A stretch of DNA of 64,000 nt from Bacillota bacterium (GTDB lineage Bacteria > Bacillota > Clostridia > Lachnospirales > Cellulosilyticaceae). The stretch lies in contig JAEZJJ010000036.1 of assembly GCA_023436395.1 (NCBI GenBank), positions 87,465-151,464 on the forward strand, in the 5' to 3' direction. The position numbers and the translations under genes are program-made. Numbering within the stretch: position 1 is the stretch's first letter; each line of letters begins with the position of its first letter. Shown piece after piece: positions 17,380 through 25,585 of this stretch. The notes under the pieces are model-generated. The model was not told where the DNA came from. It ran no database searches and saw only the letters and a list, made by a program, of their open reading frames with translations.

Positions 17380-17480
17380 AAAAAGATGTATAATCTAATC
17401 TGAACTGCCTCTAATAAGTCATACTTAGAAAGTCTAACTTATTGGGCTTTCATCAATTTTGAGTGATTATACATCTTTTT
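17380..17480. repeat. Nested inverted-repeat element, possibly an IS3-end remnant
   Basis: The outer arms 17380-17395 and 17465-17480 are a perfect 16-bp pair. Inside, AATAAGT (17413-17419) and ACTTATT (17437-17443) form a second hairpin. TGAACTGCC next to AATAAGT resembles the ends of IS3/IS150-type elements. It may be a small palindromic element lodged in the loop of a terminator for the bioY remnant. Confidence 0.4.
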
Positions 17481-17514
17481 GATTCTTAGTTATTACATTT
17501 CTCTCTATCTTACT

Positions 17515-17699
17515 CTACACCAAATGTACTAATCTTTGTCTTAGTTTTAACCCCAATATCCCTGCCACTGTTGCCTTAATAATAGCAGTTGGAATAAAGG
17601 GGAGCACGCAAGCAGATATTCCTCCCCCTACTGCATCTCCTGTAAGGAAGCAAAAGCCTATGACACCAACTACATAGTTGATAATTTATTTTTCTTCAT
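17515..17699 (-). pseudogene. bioY: bioY (biotin ECF transporter S component) with internal deletion
   Basis: The minus strand starts as a normal gene: GGGGGCTATT, ATG at 17699, then MKKNKLSTM. It hits a stop at once. In the next frame it continues as INYVVGVIGFCFLTGDAVG and CVLPFIPTAIIKATVAGILG to a TAG at 17515. That second part is a typical BioY C-terminus. Two-thirds of the ~180-residue gene is missing and the frames do not match, so a deletion fused the two ends. Biotin uptake by this copy is lost. Confidence 0.7.
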
Positions 17700-17826
17700 A
17701 ATAGCCCCCTACTATTTTATATGATTTATTAAAAATTATTACACTACTCTAAATTATCTACATTTTTAGCTAATAATTTTACTCTGGTTTCAATTCTCAA
17801 TACACTTAATTACTCTAGTTAACCAA

Positions 17827-18927
17827 TTAATTACATTTCTCCATTAAGTTAATCTTTATCCATTTCACATCTTGATCAGCTTGCTCTATATCACATGTCT
17901 TAATATTTATTAAATCTTCTTTTATATTTTTATTTATCCTAAAATCACTAGACTTATCTTCCTCATTGCCATCCAACAAACTAACCTGTTCATCCTTTAA
18001 CTGACTTATATGAGTATAGACTACTTTATCAGATTCTTTTAATATTTCCTTATAATTTCCTATTAACTCTTCTTCTATGTTTTCTTCGTTCTCTTCATTT
18101 ATTACTTCATATAAATCTTCTAAGTGCTCTTCAATATCTTCGTTTATTGTTTCATATATATCTTCTTCTAGAATTTCTTCAATCTCTTTATTCATCACTT
18201 GATGTAAATAATCTTTTAAATCTTCTTCAATCTCTTGATCTATTGCTTCATATAAATCTTCTACTATGTCTTCCTCAATCTCTTCATTCATTACTTCATA
18301 CAAATCCTCTGCTAAGTTTTCCTCATCATTTTGAATAGACTCATTTTCAGTTTCTACCCCCTCATGTTGACTAGCCATTAATACATCTAACTCTGGTAAA
18401 ATATTAATTATTTGTTGTATTCGCTTTTCAAATACTTGCCTATCCATTGGTTCTTTTGAATAATCACTATACGCTTTCATTTGATATTCAAATAAGCATT
18501 TTTTCATTGCACTTAATAGCATTTTATTGATAACTTTTCCGTTATCTGTATCAGATAAAATTTTTGTATATAGAATAATAATTTCTTCATTTTTAGTAAG
18601 GCTTTTATTTTGAAAAAGAATAGGAGTGTCTAAGGTATTACATATATATTGTTTATGAGTTCTTCCTGTCTGTTCAATAGGAATAATAACTTTTATCTCT
18701 GGTGCGAGAGAATATTCATCATAATCCCCTATACACATAGGCTCATCACCTAATTCAATACTTCCTGTACCTTCAAAACTTACCTTCACCCAATGGGCAT
18801 GTCTTCTCTTCTTTAAATTATTTTTTATGTCATTCATGCGAATCACTAATTTAGCTAAATTTTTATTTGTAATCTGCAAGGAGCCGATGGCTACTTCATT
18901 TGCTGACTTTGTTACAGATATGTTCAT
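17827..18927 (-). CDS. Hypothetical protein with acidic tandem repeats
   Basis: 366 residues, no signal peptide or membrane segment. Residues ~1-200 look folded (mixed beta strands then helices); I recognise no family. From ~205 to ~290 there are five units of 15-16 residues of the form LxEDLYEVMNEEIEED, very rich in Glu/Asp and probably helical. The DNA shows the same 48-bp period at 18080-18330. The last ~75 residues are non-repetitive. The repeats could bind cations or basic partners. The gene is alone, between bioY debris and a 424-bp gap. Confidence 0.7.
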   Translation of the reverse strand: MNISVTKSANEVAIGSLQITNKNLAKLVIRMNDIKNNLKKRRHAHWVKVSFEGTGSIELGDEPMCIGDYDEYSLAPEIKVIIPIEQTGRTHKQYICNTLDTPILFQNKSLTKNEEIIILYTKILSDTDNGKVINKMLLSAMKKCLFEYQMKAYSDYSKEPMDRQVFEKRIQQIINILPELDVLMASQHEGVETENESIQNDEENLAEDLYEVMNEEIEEDIVEDLYEAIDQEIEEDLKDYLHQVMNKEIEEILEEDIYETINEDIEEHLEDLYEVINEENEENIEEELIGNYKEILKESDKVVYTHISQLKDEQVSLLDGNEEDKSSDFRINKNIKEDLINIKTCDIEQADQDVKWIKINLMEKCN

Positions 18928-19351
18928 TTCATCTTTCTCCTTACTCCTCTATCATCAACTTATTTTATACAAACTTTTCCATTTTATATCTTAAACTATA
19001 GTTCTTTTACAGTAAAGCAGTAATCCTATACCTGTTAATAAAACTCTATTATAGGCGTTAATTTAAGCCTAAGTTTTTTTAATTTAAAACATTTCTTCTA
19101 AATAACTTTCTATACTCGAATACGCGGTTGCTCTTATACTTTTCTCATGTAAGACCATGTGTCCTATTCTTATAAGTACATCACTGAGCTTGGTATAGCT
19201 ATATAATGTCTATATTTTTCACACAACCATCAAATTATTTTCAACATTCCTTCATTTTTAAGTTTTATACTTAAATATATAAGTACCCTTTGAATAATCA
19301 CTATATAGAGGGTTATCTTATGAAATCTAATATACAACAGGAGGTTTTACT
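18928..19351. other. 424-bp AT-rich gap with a possible small terminator
   Basis: The gap has no credible ORF. TAGGC (19052-19056) and GCCTA (19067-19071) form a short stem followed by seven T (plus strand), a weak terminator. The last ~60 bp probably hold the promoter of the SLH protein, whose start has AACAGGAGG upstream. Confidence 0.4.
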
Positions 19352-21487
19352 ATGAATGTGAAAAAATTCTTGTATGGTGTACTCTCTGCTACTTTAGTAG
19401 TATCCTCTGCTACACCTCTTTTAGCTGAAGGGACTGCCGCTACTGTCTCTTCACAAACACAAGTTTCATCAGAAGAAATAAGTATTTCTTTATCTGACTC
19501 TTCTATATTAATCAATGGTAAAGTCGCTTCAAATGACAACAGTGCTACTGTTTATACAAGCCACGATATTATTTACTATGAAGATAAAGATACTTATCCT
19601 AGTGGTAATGCTTATGGTGAAGGGACTGAAAAAGACAAACATAGTAGTGAAGAAGCCCTTAATCATACTGTTGTTAATATTACCAAACCAGGTACATACC
19701 GCATTTCAGGAAAGCTTTCCTATGGGCAAATTTTTGTAAATGTAGGAGAAAATGAAGCTGATAAAGTGACATTAATTCTTGATAATGTAGATATCAACTG
19801 TAGCGTTGCACCCGCTATCTTCTTCTATGAAGTCTATGAATGTGATGCTGATGCTGATGCAGAAACTGCGACTAATCAAGCAGATACTTCAAATGCTGGT
19901 GCCCGCGTCATTATTGCTGATGATTCTATCAATAATGTAAAGGGCTCCTATGTTGCTCGTATCTATAAAGATAATGCTGAGCAAAAGAAACTTCATAAAT
20001 ATGATGGTGCTTTCTACTCACGTATGAGTATGGAAATCAATGGAGAAAGTAAAGGAAATGGTATCCTTAATATTACTTCTGATAATGAAGGCTTAGATAG
20101 TGAGCTTCATCTGACCATTAATGGTGGTCATATTAATATTCAATCTTGTGATGATGGGATTAATGTAAATGAAGATGGTATTAGTGTCTTTACAATGAAT
20201 GATGGTTACTTAAATATCTATGCTGGAAATGGTGCTGAAGGAGACGGCATTGATTCTAATGGTTGGAATGTGATTAATGGTGGAACTGTTATTTCTCTAG
20301 CTAATCCTAAAAGTATGGATGGTGGTATTGACTCAGATATGGGGACTACCATTAATGGCGGTACAGTGATTGGTGCGGGGAATATGTACGACCCATTAGA
20401 AGATAGTTCTAAACAACTTTTCATGTTCCTACAATTAGCTGAAAAGACAGATCAACTACTTACTGTAACTGATGAAAAGGATAATCCCGTCTTCGCTTAC
20501 GATTTCCCAAATAATTACACATATATATCATTTAGTAGCCCTACATTAACCGAAGGTACCTACCATGTTTATAAGGGGGGTACAATTCAAGGAACTGAAA
20601 CAAATGGTTTCTATAGCACTATTACTTCATATGTTAAAGGAACCCAACTTTATCATGGTGGCACTTCTACAAACACAGCTCCAGGCATGATGACACCTCC
20701 TGCTCTTCTTGAAGGTATGACAAAGGGACAGCAACCTCCTGCTTTTCCTGAAGGCATGACAAATGGGCAGCAACCTCCTGCTCTTCCTGAAGGTATGACA
20801 AATGGGCTGCAACCTCCTAATCTTCCTGAAGGTATGATAAAAGGTGAACAACCTCCTAATCTTCCTGAAGGTATGAAAGAGGGTGAAAGGCCTCCTTTCC
20901 GTCCTGAAGGTATGCCAAATGGTGGAGGTTTTGGTGGTCCAAAAGGTATGCAAAGCTCAGGAAATCAGCAAAACTATAACTTTGTACTCACTCAATCTAA
21001 TAAAGGCTTCACTAACGTTACAAGTACAAAGGTATCGGCTCCCACTAACTTCTCAGATGTAAAAGATGATAGCTGGTATGCTGAGGCAGTTGCCTTTTGT
21101 AAAAACAAGGGTTTAATGGATGGTACTTCATCAAGCACCTTCTCTCCTTCTGCCCCTATTACACGTGAGATGTTTGCTACTATTTTATATCGTTTAGCAG
21201 GTTCACCTTCTACCACTGCTTCTACTTCATTTACTGATGTCAAAAATGAATCAGCTTACTATTATCAAGCTATTTCATGGGCTAATCAATCAGGTATTAC
21301 AAAAGGAATGAGCTCAAACACCTTTGGCATTGGTCAATCTATTACTGTTCAAGATGCTGTCGCTATGCTCCAACGATATGGCAAAGGGGGAGACCTTAGT
21401 CAGGTAAAAAATGTTTCTTCAACTAGTACCGCACCAGCAACCCGTGCCCAAATAGCTGCATTACTCATGCAGTATTGCAATAACTAA
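19352..21487 (+). CDS. SLH-anchored surface protein with carbohydrate-binding-like domain
   Basis: 711 residues. Residues 1-26 are a signal peptide. A beta-rich domain covers ~60-430, with repeats of the INGG and GIDSN type, like the DUF4353 carbohydrate-binding domain of clostridial surface proteins. Residues ~445-530 are a Pro-rich stretch in which a ~15-residue unit ending in PEGMTNGQQPPAL recurs about six times. The C-terminus has two to three S-layer homology modules (FSDVKDDSWYAEAVAFCKNKG, then FTDVKNESAYYYQAISWAN), which bind secondary wall polymer. It probably displays a polysaccharide-binding module on the S-layer. Monocistronic, with its own terminator. Confidence 0.85.
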   Translation: MNVKKFLYGVLSATLVVSSATPLLAEGTAATVSSQTQVSSEEISISLSDSSILINGKVASNDNSATVYTSHDIIYYEDKDTYPSGNAYGEGTEKDKHSSEEALNHTVVNITKPGTYRISGKLSYGQIFVNVGENEADKVTLILDNVDINCSVAPAIFFYEVYECDADADAETATNQADTSNAGARVIIADDSINNVKGSYVARIYKDNAEQKKLHKYDGAFYSRMSMEINGESKGNGILNITSDNEGLDSELHLTINGGHINIQSCDDGINVNEDGISVFTMNDGYLNIYAGNGAEGDGIDSNGWNVINGGTVISLANPKSMDGGIDSDMGTTINGGTVIGAGNMYDPLEDSSKQLFMFLQLAEKTDQLLTVTDEKDNPVFAYDFPNNYTYISFSSPTLTEGTYHVYKGGTIQGTETNGFYSTITSYVKGTQLYHGGTSTNTAPGMMTPPALLEGMTKGQQPPAFPEGMTNGQQPPALPEGMTNGLQPPNLPEGMIKGEQPPNLPEGMKEGERPPFRPEGMPNGGGFGGPKGMQSSGNQQNYNFVLTQSNKGFTNVTSTKVSAPTNFSDVKDDSWYAEAVAFCKNKGLMDGTSSSTFSPSAPITREMFATILYRLAGSPSTTASTSFTDVKNESAYYYQAISWANQSGITKGMSSNTFGIGQSITVQDAVAMLQRYGKGGDLSQVKNVSSTSTAPATRAQIAALLMQYCNN

Positions 21488-21489
21488 CA

Positions 21490-21528
21490 AAAAAAGTGCG
21501 TTCCCTAGATATGGGACCGCACTTTTTT
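21490..21528 (+). terminator. Terminator of the SLH protein gene
   Basis: AAAAAAGTGCG and CGCACTTTTTT enclose a further GGGA/TCCC pairing; the hairpin starts a few bases after the stop and has T runs on both strands. Confidence 0.8.
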
Positions 21529-21577
21529 CATATCAGTATGAAATTAATAATGTTAAACATTAAAGATAAATTCAGCT

Positions 21578-22756
21578 TCATCTGTGCATTCTTTTTATAG
21601 TATATTTACTCTTAGTAGAACTCTTTTTCTGTCTTATATCTTTAGTCTTACCATGATTTTGATTTGATTTAAAGTTGTTTTTCTTTACTTTTGTTTGGCT
21701 TTTTCTTTTTCCCCTTACTTTGGTTGTTTTAGTATTATTTCTAGCTTTAGATAGTCGTTTTTTTAATGACAAAGCTTTATCTTTTTGGTCTTTTTTCATT
21801 AACTTTTGTTCTAGACGTTTAGAGTATATAATACCTTGTTCTGCAAGAATTGGATTAACTTTTTCACACAATAATAAGGTATCTACATAAACTTCATAAT
21901 CATCATAGACTTCAAATCCTTTTTTTGCCTTTTCCAGATAGCTATTTAGTTCCTCTATTTCATTTTTGTCTTTGAAATATATTTTGCTAAAATCAAGAAT
22001 TCTAGCATACGCTTCACATGCCGTACTTAAATCTGTAATTCCTATATCACACTCTTGATTTTCTATATTAAGCTTATTTATATGTAGTAAATTAAATAGC
22101 TTCCTCATTGGATTAAAATCAGCAAAACATTGTCTGATTCCACATCCTACACCAAAGAGAACGCCTATCCACCATGTCAGGTCAATTTTAACTTGCAATA
22201 TAAAAGCTAATATTACTCCACTTTGCCAACATAATATCCATCCTACCATTTTAATTCTTTGTTTGATTATTGAATCATTTCCTTGTTTGAATTGAGGTGT
22301 TTTCTCTTGCTCCTTTTTTACATTAAAGGTAAGTCTGGTTTGAATAAGATAATGTTTCATATGAGGATTATCGCTTTCCCTATTATCTTCATATGCTTTA
22401 ATGTATTCCACTTCTTCTTTAGTATAGATGGAAGTAATAGCCTTTGATCGGTTCACCATATCTAGTGTATCTATTACCTGCTTTAAGGATTCAAATTGAG
22501 CTAATGTATTCATTCTAAGGGTATTGGTATATTCTAGCTCCTCATGAGATGATAATAGTGCTATTTTTTCTAGGCAACTATCTATTTTTCTTTTCAAATA
22601 AAGAGTCTTAAATATTTGATATTCGGTAATAATATTTGCCTTAGCCTCTATTTCCAAGTAACTTTGTAAGTGCTTTATTTCTTCTAAAATAGTAAGAGCA
22701 TCTTCCATTAAAGAAGCAAAGGCCTGTTCCTCAACTATATTTTCATTCCTTCCCAT
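21578..22756 (-). CDS. TelA-partner membrane protein with basic tail (copy 1)
   Basis: 392 residues of unknown function. The N-terminal half is helical. Two hydrophobic segments lie at ~170-215. The C-terminal ~65 residues are very basic (Lys/Arg runs, e.g. KKRLSKARNN). It overlaps the end of telA by 14 bp, so the two are translationally coupled. It is a paralogue of the protein at 23923-25149 (shared block ITEYQIFKTLYLKRK). TelA genes are often next to xpaC; this could be a distant functional equivalent, but I do not see the XpaC signature. Confidence 0.7.
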   Translation of the reverse strand: MGRNENIVEEQAFASLMEDALTILEEIKHLQSYLEIEAKANIITEYQIFKTLYLKRKIDSCLEKIALLSSHEELEYTNTLRMNTLAQFESLKQVIDTLDMVNRSKAITSIYTKEEVEYIKAYEDNRESDNPHMKHYLIQTRLTFNVKKEQEKTPQFKQGNDSIIKQRIKMVGWILCWQSGVILAFILQVKIDLTWWIGVLFGVGCGIRQCFADFNPMRKLFNLLHINKLNIENQECDIGITDLSTACEAYARILDFSKIYFKDKNEIEELNSYLEKAKKGFEVYDDYEVYVDTLLLCEKVNPILAEQGIIYSKRLEQKLMKKDQKDKALSLKKRLSKARNNTKTTKVRGKRKSQTKVKKNNFKSNQNHGKTKDIRQKKSSTKSKYTIKRMHR

Positions 22757-23807
22757 TATTTAAACCAACTTCTTCTAATACTTTTCCCTCACCCTCCACA
22801 TTTATTTCTGTAGGAATCAACTTTAATCCTCCTTCAGTTAATTGCTCTACATTTTTCATAAATTGTAGATGTTTATCTTTATTAATCTGATTTTGATTTT
22901 TCATATCTTCCAATAAATGATTGAGGGCAACCTCTACTTCTTTTAGCTTATTAACATCTAAAATAGGTGATTCATTAATCTCCTTAATAGCATCCATATT
23001 ACTAGAAATATTTTTAGCCGTATCCACCATAAGGTTACTAACTGCTGTAGACATGGATTTAATAATCTTAGTGCTATCCTTTTGAATGCGTACAGCAACA
23101 GCTGCTATAAGCTGCTGCTTATAAAGTGGAATAAGGTTGTCAATTGCATACTGCATTCTTTCTGTCAATGCATGGTTGTTATTATTAAGAAGCATGCATT
23201 CTTTAACTGTTTGATAAGCTACTATTTTAGAGACCCCTAGGTCTTTTTGCCTTCTTTTATAGGCATCTATCACACGACTAACTTGTAATACTTCTAGAGA
23301 TTCTTCTCCATTACTTTCTGTTAATTTCTTTGCTTTCACTTCTTCAAGCTCATTAATTTTTACTTCCATAGCTTCTATGTAAGGTGATAAGTGATTAAAG
23401 TGAGTTTGAGAAGCTGCTAATAGTACTTCAATATCTGATAAATTCTTTTCTAAGGTATCCTTAGCTGTATAAATGTTATCAGATAATGTTATTAAGTTTT
23501 TTTCTATGCTTTTATAATGCCTTGTGGTTTGCTTAACAGGATTGATTAGCTTGGAAATAAGGGCATTATGAGGTGCTAGCATCTTAATATCTGTAGCTGT
23601 GGTTAAAGCTACTAAAGTCTTGCCTGCCTCATCACAATCTATAGTCATGGTTTTTTGCGTTATTGTATCTACATTTTCACTGAGCTGATGTTGAATATTT
23701 GAACCTATCTTTTGGATTTCCTGAATAGATAAATTTTGCATCTGTTCTAAAACTTCCAAAGCTTCCTTGGATAGTGTTGGATACTGATCAGAATATATAT
23801 CTGGCAT
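22743..23807 (-). CDS. telA: TelA/YaaN-family toxic-anion-resistance-like protein
   Basis: 354 residues, almost all helical, of TelA type (PF05816). Diagnostic stretches are HYKSIEKNLITLSDNIYTAKDTL near 100-120, VAYQTVKECMLLNNNNHALTERM near 200, and YKQQLIAAVAVRIQKDSTKIIKSM near 230. Family members are linked to tellurite resistance and envelope stress, but the mechanism is unclear. Co-transcribed with the overlapping partner at 21578-22756. A broken copy of the same gene lies upstream at 25150-25460, evidence of a local duplication. Confidence 0.85.
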   Translation of the reverse strand: MPDIYSDQYPTLSKEALEVLEQMQNLSIQEIQKIGSNIQHQLSENVDTITQKTMTIDCDEAGKTLVALTTATDIKMLAPHNALISKLINPVKQTTRHYKSIEKNLITLSDNIYTAKDTLEKNLSDIEVLLAASQTHFNHLSPYIEAMEVKINELEEVKAKKLTESNGEESLEVLQVSRVIDAYKRRQKDLGVSKIVAYQTVKECMLLNNNNHALTERMQYAIDNLIPLYKQQLIAAVAVRIQKDSTKIIKSMSTAVSNLMVDTAKNISSNMDAIKEINESPILDVNKLKEVEVALNHLLEDMKNQNQINKDKHLQFMKNVEQLTEGGLKLIPTEINVEGEGKVLEEVGLNNGKE

Positions 23808-23922
23808 ATAATAAACTCCTTTTCCTCATTAAATATAGCTTATTATATCATTTAATTCTTAATTTTTTAATATTTCAAGATATTTATTTTTACAATCAGC
23901 ATTTAACGTATTTACTTCTTTT

Positions 23923-25149
23923 CTATTTCTTGCTTTGCTTTTTATTTCTTCCTTTTCCCTTCTTAGAATGACTTCTACCCTTAGGCTTATATTTATGTAA
24001 TTCTCCTTCTTTAGTTTTACTATATTCTGGTATTTGACTTTTTTCTATATTTCTTGGATAGACTATCTCTTCCTCAAATAAAAGAGGATTTATTTTACCT
24101 TTACGATTACCTTCATTTAATACTGATTCTTTAGTTTGGTTATGTTCTAGCATTTCATTTTCTAATATCTCATTTTCTAACATTTCATTTTCTTCTATAT
24201 TCCCTGAAGTCACTCTCTCTTCAAACAAAACAGGATTAATTTTTTCTAATAATAATAGAATATCTACATAAGTTTCATAATCATCATAAACTTTGAATCC
24301 TTTGCTAGCTTTTATTAAGTATTCATTCAGTACTTTGATTTCATTTTTATCTTGTAAGTCTACTTTTCTGTAATTAATAATTTTAAAATATGTTCTGCTT
24401 ACTGACTTCAAATCCTTAATGCCTATACTGACTAGTGCTTCTTCTGTTTGATATCTATTTATATGAAATATATTAACTAAAATTCTCAAGTAATTTTCTT
24501 TTAAGAAATAGCCCTTAACCTTTAAATATATGCCCATTAACACTATAAGTATCGACATAGGTATAAGCTCTTGCCCAGAAGTATGAAAATGGATAGCATC
24601 AAATATTAACATACTAGTAATAAATAACAAACTTCCTGTTGCAAAAACTACTTCTTTATCCGCCTTATCCTGTTCTGGTGTATCTATAGTTGTTTTTTGC
24701 ATTTCAATTTTATACGTAAAGGTAAGTCTAGTCGGAATGACATACCATTTTAATTGAGGCATATTGCTTTCCTTATTATCCTCATATTCCTTAATGTACT
24801 TCATCTCTTCTTTAGTATAAAATTTAGTAATCTTTTTTGAACGATTTACTATATCTACTGCTTCTATCACTTGCTTTAGAGATTCAAACTGTGCCAAGGT
24901 GCTCTTTCTAAGAGAATCAGTACATTCTAGTTCTCCATTAGTAGCTATGCTTTCTAGTTTTTCTAAGCAGCTATTTACTTTTCTTTTCAAATAAAGAGTC
25001 TTAAAAATCTGATACTCAGTAATGGTAGACTTTTTATCCTCTAATTTCAAATAGCTTTGTAATTCTTTAATTTCTTCTAAAATAATAAGGGCATCTTTCA
25101 TCAATTCTTCAAATAGCTGCTCTTGAACTATAATCTCATTCTTTTCCAT
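23923..25149 (-). CDS. TelA-partner membrane protein with basic tail (copy 2)
   Basis: 408 residues, paralogue of the protein at 21578-22756 across the first ~150 residues (EEIKELQSYLKLE, ITEYQIFKTLYLKRK, STLAQFESLKQVIEA) and in overall plan. Two membrane segments lie near 172-212, and a Lys/Arg-rich tail is at the end. A short repeat ENEMLENEILENEML occurs near 330. It starts where the telA remnant ends, as copy 1 does after intact telA. Function unknown. Confidence 0.7.
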   Translation of the reverse strand: MEKNEIIVQEQLFEELMKDALIILEEIKELQSYLKLEDKKSTITEYQIFKTLYLKRKVNSCLEKLESIATNGELECTDSLRKSTLAQFESLKQVIEAVDIVNRSKKITKFYTKEEMKYIKEYEDNKESNMPQLKWYVIPTRLTFTYKIEMQKTTIDTPEQDKADKEVVFATGSLLFITSMLIFDAIHFHTSGQELIPMSILIVLMGIYLKVKGYFLKENYLRILVNIFHINRYQTEEALVSIGIKDLKSVSRTYFKIINYRKVDLQDKNEIKVLNEYLIKASKGFKVYDDYETYVDILLLLEKINPVLFEERVTSGNIEENEMLENEILENEMLEHNQTKESVLNEGNRKGKINPLLFEEEIVYPRNIEKSQIPEYSKTKEGELHKYKPKGRSHSKKGKGRNKKQSKK

Positions 25150-25460
25150 AATATAAACCCACTTCTTCTAATATTTTAACTTCACCATTTGCCTTCATTT
25201 CAAGAAAGATAATATTGTTAAGTTTTTATCTATGCTTTTATAATGCTTTGTGGTTTGCTTAACAGGATTGATTAGCTTGGAAATAATGGCATTATGTGGG
25301 GCTGGCATCTTAATATCTGTAGATATGGATAAAGCTACCAATGCTTTTTCCTGCTTCATCACAATCTATAGTCATGGTCTTTTGTGTTATAGTATGTACA
25401 TTTTCACTGAACTGATGCTGAATATTTGAACCTATCATTTGGACTTTCTAAACAGATAGA
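25150..25460 (-). pseudogene. Decayed telA copy
   Basis: The ~300 bases closely match two separate parts of the intact telA. 25150-25200 matches its last codons (22757-22810), and 25205-25460 matches its 5' third (23480-23740), with several substitutions and frame breaks. The middle is deleted. The arrangement remnant-then-partner repeats that of the intact pair. The remaining 25461-25546 holds nothing recognisable. Confidence 0.8.
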
Positions 25461-25546
25461 TATGCATTCAAATACTATTAGCGGCTAAAATCCCCTAATA
25501 ATATCTATAAAGGATGTCAGGCTCTAGTTACCTTTAGGCATGAGAA

Positions 25547-25579
25547 AATGCTATGCAAACACACGATTTTCATAGCATT
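25547..25579 (-). terminator. Hairpin after the second mocR-like gene
   Basis: AATGCTATG (25547-25555) pairs with CATAGCATT (25571-25579); on the minus strand TTCTC follows. Close to the stop at 25586. Confidence 0.5.
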
Positions 25580-25585
25580 CATAAT

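Noticed and set aside
20690..20945. Regular 45-bp repeats as a possible CRISPR array
   Set aside because: Repeats are in frame, encode a Pro-Glu-Gly-Met unit, and have no unique spacers.
24110..24200. Short repeat (CATTTCATTTTCTAATAT-like) as non-coding repeat
   Set aside because: It lies in frame in the second TelA-partner gene and encodes the ENEMLEN repeats.
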